This document shows, piece by piece, positions 14,592-23,439 of a DNA stretch of 45,750 nucleotides; position 1 is the stretch's first letter; every line of letters starts with the position of its first letter. Location of the stretch: IMG/VR virus record IMGVR_UViG_3300024262_000057, positions 1 to 45,750 of that record. The stretch is one strand, 5' to 3'. Under the pieces are notes generated by a model. It had not been told where the DNA came from. It made no database searches and worked only from the letters and a program-made list of their open reading frames with translations. Origin of the DNA: a virus. The position numbers were made by a program, and so were the translations under genes.

Positions 14592-14890
14592 GGCTTCCCT
14601 CCTGCCACCCGAGACAGCATGGCTCTGTCTGCCTCAGATAAACGTTCCTCTTTTACCTGCGAGGCCAATTCCTCCTTTTCTCCCCCCGTATGCCAAACTC
14701 CCCACCGGTCTTGGTAGTCGTCTCTTGGTTTCCATCCACAAACAGGACATCTCTCTTCATCAGTATATGGGACATCATGCCACCGATGACAATCCTTACA
14801 GTAAAACCGTATACTATCATCGGGAGTCCCAGCCCACCACCTCTCTCCAGCCAGCATGGCTGATCTGTTTCTACTTTCTAATGATATCAT
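14588..14890 (-). CDS. Small zinc-ribbon protein
   Basis: 100 residues. CKDC (residues 30-33) and CPVC (46-49) form a zinc ribbon in FYCKDCHRWHDVP...EERCPVCGWKP. The N-terminal SLESRNRS is shared with the gene at 15476-15805; the four DNA differences between the two copies are all synonymous in this frame, which supports the ATG at 14890 as the true start. It overlaps the neighbouring genes. Binding of DNA, RNA or a host protein is inferred. Confidence 0.65.
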   Translation of the reverse strand: MISLESRNRSAMLAGERWWAGTPDDSIRFYCKDCHRWHDVPYTDEERCPVCGWKPRDDYQDRWGVWHTGGEKEELASQVKEERLSEADRAMLSRVAGGKP

Positions 14891-15089
14891 TCACTCTCTC
14901 GCTATCAGCCTTTTTAACTACTTTGAGGGCCTTATCGATTGCTGTAGTTAAATCCGCATCATAAACATCCTCCTGAAGTAAAGTTCCTTCTCTGTAGCTA
15001 TGTATATTCCACCTTCCCCCATACATAGTTATGGATAAACTATTATTACATTGTCGATTCAACCCCTCAATTATCTGTATTCCTTCCAT
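14871..15089 (-). CDS. Small unknown early protein
   Basis: 72 residues, beta strands then a helix (LTTAIDKALKVVKKADSERV). AAAAAGGGAGGTATAATAAG provides a strong ribosome site. No family recognised. Its C-terminal codons overlap the start of the zinc-ribbon gene. Confidence 0.6.
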   Translation of the reverse strand: MEGIQIIEGLNRQCNNSLSITMYGGRWNIHSYREGTLLQEDVYDADLTTAIDKALKVVKKADSERVNDIIRK

Positions 15090-15113
15090 CTTATTATACC
15101 TCCCTTTTTATTT

Positions 15114-15356
15114 TTACTCTCCAGAAACATTGTTTTTCTCTACTCCTATAGGCTCAACGGAAAGAATTTTAATCCCTTTCTTGATTCCTTTTTTCCAACA
15201 ATCCATGCATGACGGTTGCTTCGTAATTTCTTCTTGTTGCACTTCCAAAATTACTACAGCCTCATTTTCACATTGAGACCATTCAGGAAGTCCTAGAGTA
15301 AAAAGACCTCCATGCCTTGTCCATCCTTCACATCTCACTTTTATCCCCAGTGACAT
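15114..15356 (-). CDS. Small Cys-containing early protein, probable zinc binder
   Basis: 80 residues from the ATG at 15356, chosen over an in-frame start at 15398 because GGGAGG lies seven bases before it. Four Cys (VRCEGW, SQCENEA, PSCMDCWKKG) could make one zinc site. It ends VSGE, nearly the same as the VTGE end of the protein at 15789-16022. No family recognised. Confidence 0.6.
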   Translation of the reverse strand: MSLGIKVRCEGWTRHGGLFTLGLPEWSQCENEAVVILEVQQEEITKQPSCMDCWKKGIKKGIKILSVEPIGVEKNNVSGE

Positions 15357-15456
15357 CCCAAGCCTCCCTTTTTGGGTGGCAGATAGAATCACATCCATGC
15401 CAGGTCAAAGTCTCTTTAATTTGCGGCCCTATAGATTCAATAAAGCTACAAATCAT
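15328..15456 (-). CDS. Possible small ORF of 42 residues
   Basis: Fills the 119-base gap between two genes. The start ATG overlaps the stop of an 8-codon upstream ORF (AAATGA). It has Cys at positions 3, 22 and 26 and contains DVTGDK near its end, echoing the VTGE ends nearby. The ribosome site is weak, so it may be a chance ORF. Confidence 0.3.
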   Translation of the reverse strand: MICSFIESIGPQIKETLTWHGCDSICHPKREAWDVTGDKSEM

Positions 15457-15475
15457 TTCTGCTTAGAGTAGTTCT

Positions 15476-15805
15476 TCATCCTTGATTCCAGATTACTGTT
15501 CCATTCATACATTCACGGCATATATAAATTGCGAAACTTGCACAATCATGGGGCCAATATCCACCTTTACCTTTATTAGCATGTAGATCATACACAAATT
15601 GTGTAAAATCCCTTGGGTATACTCCTTCTTCTTCCATTCCTTCATGTGCTACAAATCCGATCCGTGCTTTTCCACCACATCTGCAACAAGATGTTGTTTC
15701 TGGAAATTTTGCCTGCCAGGTTTTCCCTAGCCCTTCTTTGCCTAATGTTACTTTCATTTTATATTCCCTCCTATTTTTTGATCTGTTCCTACTCTCCAGT
15801 GACAT
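15476..15805 (-). CDS. Small zinc-ribbon-like protein
   Basis: 109 residues from the ATG at 15805, which follows GAGGAGGCAGATA. An ATG at 15757 behind AGGAGGGAATATAAA is an alternative giving 93 residues. The upstream start is preferred because MSLESRNRS recurs at the start of the gene at 14890 with synonymous differences only. CCRCGGKA and a C-terminal CREC are spaced as a possible zinc site. Function unknown. Confidence 0.6.
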   Translation of the reverse strand: MSLESRNRSKNRREYKMKVTLGKEGLGKTWQAKFPETTSCCRCGGKARIGFVAHEGMEEEGVYPRDFTQFVYDLHANKGKGGYWPHDCASFAIYICRECMNGTVIWNQG

Positions 15806-16022
15806 TATCTGCCTCCTCTCCTGCCACCAGTGAAACCGTTTCTTTAGTTTCATTGTTTGCCTCCTCGTTTATTGATAACTGCTCGGTAATTAGATCTCTC
15901 AACTTAGCAAGCTCCTTTGTAATGAGGGCAATGAAAATAGTGCCTTCTCTGAGTTCACCTTCATCTAAGCAAGTAGATAGATAATGTAGATGTCCCCTAA
16001 GTCTTGCTATATCTGTTCTCAT
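15789..16022 (-). CDS. Small helical acidic protein, unknown
   Basis: 77 residues. The N-terminal two thirds form amphipathic helices (ARLRGHLHYLSTCLDEGE and FIALITKELAKLRDLITEQL) with coiled-coil character; the tail is Glu/Asn/Thr-rich and ends VTGE. Good ribosome site AGGAGATAATT. No family recognised. Confidence 0.6.
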   Translation of the reverse strand: MRTDIARLRGHLHYLSTCLDEGELREGTIFIALITKELAKLRDLITEQLSINEEANNETKETVSLVAGEEADNVTGE

Positions 16023-16042
16023 AATTATCTCCTATTCGGTTT

Positions 16043-16435
16043 CTATTCTGGTTTGCAGACATATCCATACTGCTGAGTGATACTTGATTCAAGTTTAACT
16101 ACTTTACATGTATCTGATTGCAGTTCTTTTGGGAAGTCTTCGGGAGGAGTTGAGATCCAAATAGTAATAGGATGATGCTTTCCTGTAAATTCAGCTATCA
16201 TATCTTTTGCGCCAAACCATATATCTCCTAACTTATCTTCCCATAATCCAAGGCCTTTCCTCAACCATAGCCTTGCCTTGTGAAGATCCTCCATTGAACC
16301 AACCTTAATGGTAAGATTACTAAGCATTAAGATCTTTACCCCTTTTGGTGGGTCATCTAAGGTATCAAGTAACTTTATATTCTCTTGATACTTCCGTATC
16401 TCCTCTAAAAATAGTTCTCTTGCGGATATTTTCAT
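16043..16435 (-). CDS. Unknown early protein
   Basis: 130 residues, mixed helix and strand, no motif recognised. The central part contains LWLRKGLGLWEDKLGDIWFG and later PITIWISTPPEDF. Strong ribosome site GGAGGTAGGT. It starts two bases from the stop of the signal-peptide gene. Function unknown. Confidence 0.6.
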   Translation of the reverse strand: MKISARELFLEEIRKYQENIKLLDTLDDPPKGVKILMLSNLTIKVGSMEDLHKARLWLRKGLGLWEDKLGDIWFGAKDMIAEFTGKHHPITIWISTPPEDFPKELQSDTCKVVKLESSITQQYGYVCKPE

Positions 16436-16437
16436 AC

Positions 16438-16818
16438 CTACCTCCTATTCCTTGGATAATCGTTCATAGTTAGTGGCACAAAATATACCGTTTTTCTCCC
16501 ATCAGGATAATGAACCGTTACCTCAATCCTCATCTCGGTAAATCCATGATGAGCTTTAACATACATGATGATGTTCTCAGGCCCATTCTTACCTAGATTT
16601 ATACAAGGCTGCCAGATATCGGTGCCCTTGCGCCACTTTTGCTGGATTCTACAGGTGTACCATGATCCTTCTGAATGAATCCTTTCCTGCAAGGAACCAG
16701 TCCAAACACCACCATAAGGCGATCCCGCATAGCAACATCTGGGCATGAACGCCGACGCAATGAACAAGATAGCCAGCAGGATTGCAATTTTTATCATTTC
16801 CTTATCAAACCAGGTCAT
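16438..16818 (-). CDS. Small exported protein with signal peptide
   Basis: 126 residues from the ATG at 16818, preceded by CCGAGGAAAAATAAA; an in-frame upstream ATG at 16854 lies inside the previous gene. The hydrophobic segment IAILLAILFIASAFMPRCCY ends in a plausible signal peptidase site (CYAG). The mature part is beta-rich with Trp and two Cys (WYTCRIQQKW, WQPCINLG) that could form a disulphide in the periplasm or outside the cell. An early exported protein could block superinfection or alter the envelope; this is inference. Confidence 0.65.
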   Translation of the reverse strand: MTWFDKEMIKIAILLAILFIASAFMPRCCYAGSPYGGVWTGSLQERIHSEGSWYTCRIQQKWRKGTDIWQPCINLGKNGPENIIMYVKAHHGFTEMRIEVTVHYPDGRKTVYFVPLTMNDYPRNRR

Positions 16819-16819
16819 T

Positions 16820-17005
16820 TTATTTTTCCTCGGTTGGATTAAGCGTTTGCTCATGTGACCAGGACATGAGATCGAGAAGAGACGCTTGAGATGGAAGTTT
16901 CCCTGTATGAGTAATAAAATCTGCTACTAATTCATCTACGGCTTTATGCAATTCAATATGTCTTTCTTTATGTTCTTTTTTGGTTAGCTTTTTCTCTTTT
17001 GTCAT
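16820..17005 (-). CDS. Small helical early protein
   Basis: 61 residues, Lys/Glu/His-rich N-terminus (KKLTKKEHKERHIELHKAVD) and a helix-turn-helix-sized second half (FITHTGKLPSQASLLDLMSW). No confident family. GGAGGAAAT precedes the ATG. Overlaps the ribbon-helix-helix gene by four bases. It could be a regulator acting with that protein. Confidence 0.6.
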   Translation of the reverse strand: MTKEKKLTKKEHKERHIELHKAVDELVADFITHTGKLPSQASLLDLMSWSHEQTLNPTEEK

Positions 17006-17166
17006 ATTTCCTCCTCCAGAAATGCCACAATCTTGAGATACAGCTTTAGTGCCCGCCTCAAGATAGCGGATTTGCGTTTGCCCTGAATCTGGGTTTCTTC
17101 TACCAGACCCTCAAAATCTTCCTTGCTTAATCGGGTGGGGACTACATAGGATTTCTTATTTGCCAT
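17002..17166 (-). CDS. Ribbon-helix-helix (CopG/Arc-type) regulator
   Basis: 54 residues from the ATG at 17166. A longer frame starting at a TTG (17193) would begin inside the promoter, so it is rejected. The strand SYVVPTRLSKEDFEGLVEE, then a turn (QIQGKRKSAILRRALKLYL), matches the ribbon-helix-helix fold. First gene after a consensus promoter with direct repeats upstream, so it may regulate its own operon. AGGAGG lies six bases before the ATG. Confidence 0.7.
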   Translation of the reverse strand: MANKKSYVVPTRLSKEDFEGLVEETQIQGKRKSAILRRALKLYLKIVAFLEEEI

Positions 17167-17184
17167 TTCTTTCCTCCTGCAAAA

Positions 17185-17213
17185 AGTATACAAACCCCTC
17201 CAATTTTTGTCAA
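17185..17213 (-). promoter_or_regulatory. Consensus sigma-70 early promoter
   Basis: Minus 35 TTGACA (17208-17213, perfect) and minus 10 TATACT (17185-17190, one mismatch) with an ideal 17-base spacer. The predicted start is about 12 bases before the ribbon-helix-helix ATG. Upstream lie imperfect direct repeats (TATATAGTAGGT about 17222 and TATATGTAGTAGGT about 17252), candidate operator sites. It drives the leftward early operon down to 8.3 kb. Confidence 0.88.
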
Positions 17214-17277
17214 GTAACTTTATATAGTAGGTAGGGAGTCCAAATGGTACTATATGTAGTAGGTGAACCAGAAGGGG

Positions 17278-20200
17278 TTAATCGCCAGGCAAAAGGTTTT
17301 CCTTTTTTAAAAGCTCCCCTATAACCGCCTCTTTCTCTTTATTGCTTGTGGCTGTCATAAACTCCTGGAGATATACTTCCCCGTGTTTCCGGGCGAGACC
17401 TACCATCATATTCCTATCAAATACATCCGGCTTTTTTATTAAAGCGATTACATCCTCTTTTGTCAAATGCTCGCCACGGATTATTTTATTAATGGCATCC
17501 TTTGCATCAAGAAGCTCTCTAACATTTTCCTTTTTTATCTCACCTTTTACTTCTCGCAAGTGCTCCCGAATCCCCTGATCGCTGACCTTAAGGAATCGGC
17601 CAAGAATGTTACTTGCAAATGGGAAATCCAATACCTCTTCGAGTTCAGATTTTACTCTGTCCACATCATCATACTTAAACTTATATACAATAGATGCCCC
17701 TGATTTGGCTGCTATCCATTTCAAAAAGGCCTCATGTGACCGCATATCCTTTGCTTCAAATATCTGCTCTGGTATCGCGTATCTCCCTTTAAAATGGTCA
17801 TAGGGATTTAACCCAGAAGCATATTGGATAACACCAGCCAAGAGTTCTACTCCTGGATGTATAGTCGGGGCTTGCCCTGCCATATAATCAAACAAGCCTG
17901 TTGCCACATCTCCCCAATTCAATTTCTCATGGTTCAGTATCTTCCAGAATATACCGCCCATAAACCGACTGGTCTCGTCAAGCGGGACCCTAAGATAAAC
18001 AGACTTGCCACTTTCAGTAAGCCCAAATGGGATACAAATATAATTGGTCTTATCGTATTCGCTCATACCATCGAAAATCTTTTTAGTCCCAAGTCCTAAT
18101 AATCCTATTGATGCTGCGTACATCAAGAGCTTTGGAATATACGTATATTTCGCTTGCTTCCATATAAACTCACTAGGTGTATGCGAAAGTGCCTCATAGT
18201 CTCCACGATAGCCCTCTTTTATGGCATTAGAGAATAACAGTATATTGTTATATATAGGGTAGCCTCTACCTAACCTTAAGAAATCGGGAGACCCGCCACG
18301 TGCTCTTACAATATGCCCAATTACTTCTGAGGGCATCTCAGGGAATGTCTTTTTTAAATACAGATATGAACCAATTTTTGTTGCACGCTCAAAGCCTCTA
18401 CCGACATTGGTAAAGTATGTAAAAAACATTCCGAAGGGTTTAATAATCTTGTTTTGAAATTTTAGGGGTTGTATGTGATACATTCTTAATAGCCGTTCTA
18501 CTTGCTTATCTTCAGGACGCAAGCCTCGTATGTCGGCAACAGAGATGAGCGTGTTGCCCTTTAGCATCTCATCGGCAACTTTATCGGGCACATCAAAGAC
18601 ACTTTTAAACCCCGATTTGATTCCCTTTCCATAAAAAGGCAAAAATTTTGATATACTTGCCCGGGGGAGCATCTTAGAGGCTCTCCAGTAATCTCTAAAT
18701 ATATTAAACATCCAGAAGCCATAGTTTAGTTCAACAAAGGCCATCCTGAATGGTTGTACGGTTGCCCCGAGCATTCGAGCGATTATTTGATCCTCTATTG
18801 GATTCGCACCGAAGATCTCTGCTATATATTTATCTATATAATAACCCTTGACCTTGCCTTTATCCAGATAGACAAGCAAACCCTGCCTGCTCCCTGCACG
18901 CGGGGATTTTACTTCATGGAACCGCCCATTCCATTTCCGATCAGCCTCTTTTATCTCATCCGGGAAATAATCATTGAGAAAGGATACAACCGATTCTGCC
19001 GCTTTCTTTCTGCTGATAGACTTAATAAGTGCTAGGTCTTTCATTATAGTGGCAGTAACGGGATTTGAAATTTCATTGAGAGTCCCTATCTGCGGGAAAA
19101 TCTTTGCACTTGGCCCTCTCCCGTGCCTTTCTTCAATATACTTAATTACATCGAAGGTTGCATAATTGTCAGCATCTCGCAGTTTCTTGGCGAGATCATC
19201 GTCCCACATATTCGCTTCAGTACCTTTATCTATTACATATTGATGTGTCTTTCTAAAAGACTGCTCTGCAACGTTTAATATTTTGATTTGTTCTTTTGTA
19301 AATAAACTTTGTATCTCTTTCAGCCGGGCCTTCGAGAGATTGGGAGTCCATCCCATTGGGTTAGCCATCTCTGCCCGCTCAGTAGATATCCTTTTGTGGA
19401 ACAAATACTCTCCGAAATCATCCCAGGACAGCCCGCTTTTCTCTAAAGGATTGCTGACTTTAATCCATAACTCTCTCAAGAACCACTCGGCCTCGCCTCC
19501 ACTGTAAGCCATTTCTTCAAGTTTATACCTTGGGTTTTTCCCTGCAGGAATATTGCGCTCTCCGATTTGCTTTACCTTCTTTAATAAGAACCAATTAGCA
19601 TCTATCATATCACGAGCTATAAAATCTTTCACGGGAGGCCTTTCTAATGAAAGAGCATAGGCATCATCGCCCCTTCTGAACATCTCTCTTATATCCTTAA
19701 CCCGTTTTTGCTCTACTTCGCCACTTCTGATATCGTCTTGGATCTCATCGTAAAGTTTTTTAACTTGTGGCTTTCTCTCAAGGTAATTAAAAAAACCTTC
19801 ATAAAAGAGAGGGGCCTTTGCTTTCAGCAATCCCGGAGCATTTATTAGCGCACTAAAAGCATCCGCATAAAGCTCTGTAGATTGATATCGATATTTAGTG
19901 AATTTCGGATTTGCCGCCGGATCAAAGGGTTTCCACTCCCTAGATAAAGCCCTTAATTCGTTTGTTACTTCATCCAGATTAAACAATCGCCGTTTCTTAA
20001 GTTCTTTATTAATTAAGCCCGCATATTTTCTGGCAATAGTTTCCTTTGTAATTTCAACCGGGATTTTCTTTCCTGTCTTTTCGGTCACAACTTTAGCAAA
20101 TCTTTTTAATTGCTCATGGACCTGCCCCTTCAGTGCCTCTTTAACTATATTTTTCTTTTCCAAGGTATTAAGCATTAAAATATAATCATACAGTTCAGGG

Positions 20201-22683
20201 TTTAATAACTTTGCTTTTTCTACTGCATTCCATATAGCTAAGACATCCTCCGAGCTAATAGGCAATTCCTTTTTGATTTCCTCATCGACCCATTTATTCG
20301 CTGATTCAGCCTTTACAAGTTTCTCTGCGATTCTCCGTATTCTATCCCTGTCTTTTTGTGTGAGTTCTCCAGGCATCCCAGGTGCTCTTGGCAATGTATG
20401 CTTCATATACTTTTTCAATACCGCAATACGCCCCAGGATATTGCCCCGTGACAATGTGCCTTCTGGCAACCAATCAACCAGATGCCCGATTTCATGGGAT
20501 AGTATGGCGGCAGCCTCATCAGAGTTTTTAAATATTTCGGCTTTTAATTCAATTCTGCCTGTTCCTTTAGGGTAAAACAAACCTGCGGCCATTTTTCTCC
20601 GCAACGCTTTTTTAACAGAAGGATACTTACCTTTCAGCAAAGCATTAGCTATCTTTACTACTTCTGGCATTTGAATCACGGCACGTTCTAATGTGGCATA
20701 GCCACCTACATCAGCATATCCTTCAGGGGGAGGTTTTTCTTCTATAACAGGCGGAATTTCTTTTGCAGGTTTAGCAATGACAGGCTTCGGGGCTTCGGGC
20801 TTGGCTTTGTGGGCTTTGTTCCAGATATCGGTGAGTTGGGATTTGGTCTTGATTTGAGAGGGATCGAAAACTATCATGCCGTCAGGAGTCTGAACCTTCG
20901 TGATCCCTTTTGGCTCCAAGACTTCTTCCCATATCAAATGTGCCAATGTAGGCTGATCCCATATACCTGCATCATTAGTTGCAATCCTTTCAGGGGATAC
21001 CTCACTTGCTAATGCCTCTGCTGTCGCTTGGTATTCCTGCAATATATCAGGATGTTTCTTGAACATTTCTGCAACATCAGCTTCAATGTCATAAGAACTA
21101 ACAGCGTTTTTACTATCAGTAATTACCCGATGCTCTCCATAACTCCTGACAGAATCTTCGCCACTTCTTTCTACAAACATCTGATAACCAGCTTTTGAAT
21201 CTACCGCCCGCCCAGATGGATCATTAGCGTATCTTACATATTCTCCCTGCCCCTCCACAAAATCCTCTGCCGTCTTGTATTTCTTCGCTTCTTCGATTAA
21301 CGGCTCAGGGGCTTCGGCTTTGTAAGCCTCTATTATTTTGTTATACTTTATCTCGGCCTCTTCGGCTGTTTTAGCAGAAAAGGATGACTCCTTTCCTTTT
21401 TCGGTAACACTAAACAGATGTTTATTAAGCAAAGGGTCTTCTGTTTCATATTGGATTTTCAATCCCTTTGCTTTAAGACCTTCAGCAATAGTTTTGCCAA
21501 TAATCTCCTCTTGAGCCTCTTTCTTACCAACCTTCTTTATTTCTGCCTCCCGTGGCGGCGTTTCTTTCTCAGGGGCTAGAGGTTTGCCTTTCCCCTCCTC
21601 AACAAATGGCGTGACGGGCTTCTCAGGGGGCATTTCGGCCTCTTTAGGGGCAAATTCACCTTCTTTAATGGGCAATTTGCCCGATACCGGTTGTATAGGT
21701 TCTTTATATGTAGGCTCAGGCCTTTCTTCTCCCATGCGAATGGTTGTTTCTCTTGCCCGCATAGCTTCGCTTTCTTTTATTGCCTCAGCCAATGTCATAT
21801 CGCCAGCTTCTATTCGTCTATCAAGTTCGCTTAGATATTTAGCTTTGTTTCGGATTACAGTAGTGCGCCACCATTTTGAGTCTCTAACACTTTTTGCTAT
21901 ATCCTTAACAGCTTTAGTCCCTCCAGGAACACCATAAGCAAGCGGTTCAAGCACACCAAAGAGAACCGTATTAAGAAGGATTTGATCTTTATCTCCTCCT
22001 CCTGTTGCTGCTCCTGCCGTCATACCTGCAAGAATATGTTGAAAGGCTGGCCTAATACCAGGGATAGTAGATGCTGCCATCTTTGTACCTACAAAAATAG
22101 GGCCTGCTCCCGCCATCCATCCTGCTATTCCTGCCGTCCTACCGTATATCTCCTTAACCGCATCAGGAATAGTTTCTGGCATCCGCTCTTTGTAGTATTG
22201 TACCCCTGCTTCTTGAGCCTCTTGCGCTTTCTCTGCCGCCGCTCCTGCTACTCCAGGAATATGCTTTGCAACTCCTAAAGGAATATCTGAAAAGAATTGA
22301 GCCGCTTTCTGTAATCCATAATTCAACGTATTTGCTACATCCTCAACGGATTGCCCCATATCGGATGCCATGCTTTTGATAGTGTCGATGTCTTTGTCGA
22401 TCTCAGGAAGGCGTATATTACTTATATCGAAACCGTACTCCGGTTGAACAGGTTTAAATGCTTCCTTGTCTTCTTCGGTAAGTGGGCCGACTCCTGGCTC
22501 TTTAGTGAAAATATCAGATATTACATCTTTGGCTTTTCCCAAAAAGGTAGGTTCTTGCCCTTGAGAAAGAATAGCCTCATGTCCATATACATCATAAAGT
22601 ATGGCTTTCTCGATTTCACTTTCCGGCATATCATCAGGGAATTGAACAACCATCCCCTTGTCGGGTATCTCTACGACAGGCAT
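17278..22683 (-). CDS. Very large internal virion / ejection protein with zinc-metallopeptidase motif
   Basis: 1801 residues. The start VVEIPDKGMVVQFPDDMPES is typical of large podovirus internal proteins. Residues about 130-250 have Ala/Gly-rich hydrophobic stretches; 290-660 are charged and Pro-rich. An HExxH site (SHEIGHLVDW, His near residue 730) marks a metallopeptidase-like domain. The C-terminal 500 residues resemble the large polyvalent-protein domains seen in phage and conjugative giants (FYGKGIKSGFK, GNTLISVADIRGL, FTYFTNVGRGFERATKIGSY). I infer ejection with DNA into the host, where the peptidase could act on wall or host proteins. It is the last gene of the late structural operon, just before the early promoter. 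Confidence 0.75.
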   Translation of the reverse strand: MPVVEIPDKGMVVQFPDDMPESEIEKAILYDVYGHEAILSQGQEPTFLGKAKDVISDIFTKEPGVGPLTEEDKEAFKPVQPEYGFDISNIRLPEIDKDIDTIKSMASDMGQSVEDVANTLNYGLQKAAQFFSDIPLGVAKHIPGVAGAAAEKAQEAQEAGVQYYKERMPETIPDAVKEIYGRTAGIAGWMAGAGPIFVGTKMAASTIPGIRPAFQHILAGMTAGAATGGGDKDQILLNTVLFGVLEPLAYGVPGGTKAVKDIAKSVRDSKWWRTTVIRNKAKYLSELDRRIEAGDMTLAEAIKESEAMRARETTIRMGEERPEPTYKEPIQPVSGKLPIKEGEFAPKEAEMPPEKPVTPFVEEGKGKPLAPEKETPPREAEIKKVGKKEAQEEIIGKTIAEGLKAKGLKIQYETEDPLLNKHLFSVTEKGKESSFSAKTAEEAEIKYNKIIEAYKAEAPEPLIEEAKKYKTAEDFVEGQGEYVRYANDPSGRAVDSKAGYQMFVERSGEDSVRSYGEHRVITDSKNAVSSYDIEADVAEMFKKHPDILQEYQATAEALASEVSPERIATNDAGIWDQPTLAHLIWEEVLEPKGITKVQTPDGMIVFDPSQIKTKSQLTDIWNKAHKAKPEAPKPVIAKPAKEIPPVIEEKPPPEGYADVGGYATLERAVIQMPEVVKIANALLKGKYPSVKKALRRKMAAGLFYPKGTGRIELKAEIFKNSDEAAAILSHEIGHLVDWLPEGTLSRGNILGRIAVLKKYMKHTLPRAPGMPGELTQKDRDRIRRIAEKLVKAESANKWVDEEIKKELPISSEDVLAIWNAVEKAKLLNPELYDYILMLNTLEKKNIVKEALKGQVHEQLKRFAKVVTEKTGKKIPVEITKETIARKYAGLINKELKKRRLFNLDEVTNELRALSREWKPFDPAANPKFTKYRYQSTELYADAFSALINAPGLLKAKAPLFYEGFFNYLERKPQVKKLYDEIQDDIRSGEVEQKRVKDIREMFRRGDDAYALSLERPPVKDFIARDMIDANWFLLKKVKQIGERNIPAGKNPRYKLEEMAYSGGEAEWFLRELWIKVSNPLEKSGLSWDDFGEYLFHKRISTERAEMANPMGWTPNLSKARLKEIQSLFTKEQIKILNVAEQSFRKTHQYVIDKGTEANMWDDDLAKKLRDADNYATFDVIKYIEERHGRGPSAKIFPQIGTLNEISNPVTATIMKDLALIKSISRKKAAESVVSFLNDYFPDEIKEADRKWNGRFHEVKSPRAGSRQGLLVYLDKGKVKGYYIDKYIAEIFGANPIEDQIIARMLGATVQPFRMAFVELNYGFWMFNIFRDYWRASKMLPRASISKFLPFYGKGIKSGFKSVFDVPDKVADEMLKGNTLISVADIRGLRPEDKQVERLLRMYHIQPLKFQNKIIKPFGMFFTYFTNVGRGFERATKIGSYLYLKKTFPEMPSEVIGHIVRARGGSPDFLRLGRGYPIYNNILLFSNAIKEGYRGDYEALSHTPSEFIWKQAKYTYIPKLLMYAASIGLLGLGTKKIFDGMSEYDKTNYICIPFGLTESGKSVYLRVPLDETSRFMGGIFWKILNHEKLNWGDVATGLFDYMAGQAPTIHPGVELLAGVIQYASGLNPYDHFKGRYAIPEQIFEAKDMRSHEAFLKWIAAKSGASIVYKFKYDDVDRVKSELEEVLDFPFASNILGRFLKVSDQGIREHLREVKGEIKKENVRELLDAKDAINKIIRGEHLTKEDVIALIKKPDVFDRNMMVGLARKHGEVYLQEFMTATSNKEKEAVIGELLKKENLLPGD

Positions 22684-22686
22684 AGG

Positions 22687-23439
22687 TCATTCACCTACTG
22701 GAACAAGTTTGCCATTTTCCCATATATGCGTAACGGTTGTATCTGCTGGCTTCTTTGCAGGGGCAGGTATTTTATATTCCCCTCTGTAATAATCTATCTC
22801 CTGATCTAAGGCATCCGTGATTTGCTTAATTCTATCCGGGCTTAGTTTTTTACCAACGAGACTTGTCATCAGCCCTGCCAAGGCACTGTTCTCTTTTCCA
22901 AGCACAGTTATATCTTCATTTGTAAGGCCTTGCGATTCTATCTTGCCTTTTAATACTTCCAAAGTCCTGATTTCTTTCCGTGCCCCCTCTGCATCTGTCA
23001 CTTTGTTTCTTGCATTGGTTATCTTTTGTTGTGCAGTAAGCCCCTTTTTCTCTAGTGGCTTCTGAAATATTGTTGGCTTCCCCGTCTCAGGATCTCTTCC
23101 CCAAACCGTACCTTCCCTGAATAGTCCTTCTCCTGTGGCTTTAATAGGCTCCCCCCACTTCTTTTTCTCTATCTCTAATGCCCCACTCTTTTGTAACAAA
23201 CCAATCATCTCGCCAAATTGATTTAAAGGCATGTGATATTTTTTAGCTATCTTCGCTATTCCTTTAGGCTCTACTTTACCTTTGCCCTCAGTAAATAAAT
23301 CCAGCATTTCATCGCCTGCCCGCTTCATTATCATGCCGCTCATAAAATTGCCCCAGGCATTAGATGCGTATTGAGCAGACTGCATCATCTGCTGATTCGG
23401 ATCTCGCTGTTGGCTTGCCAGTGCATTTATTACGCTCAT
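22687..23439 (-). CDS. Internal virion / ejection-associated protein
   Basis: 250 residues. Starts SVINALASQQRDPNQQMMQS, followed by an amphipathic stretch (GNFMSGMIMKRAGDEMLDL), then Lys-rich helices and a long coiled-coil-like region (about 125-215). It has no enzyme motif. Location between a membrane-active small protein and the 1801-residue internal protein fits the trio of ejection proteins of short-tailed phages. Identity is by context. Confidence 0.6.
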   Translation of the reverse strand: MSVINALASQQRDPNQQMMQSAQYASNAWGNFMSGMIMKRAGDEMLDLFTEGKGKVEPKGIAKIAKKYHMPLNQFGEMIGLLQKSGALEIEKKKWGEPIKATGEGLFREGTVWGRDPETGKPTIFQKPLEKKGLTAQQKITNARNKVTDAEGARKEIRTLEVLKGKIESQGLTNEDITVLGKENSALAGLMTSLVGKKLSPDRIKQITDALDQEIDYYRGEYKIPAPAKKPADTTVTHIWENGKLVPVGE

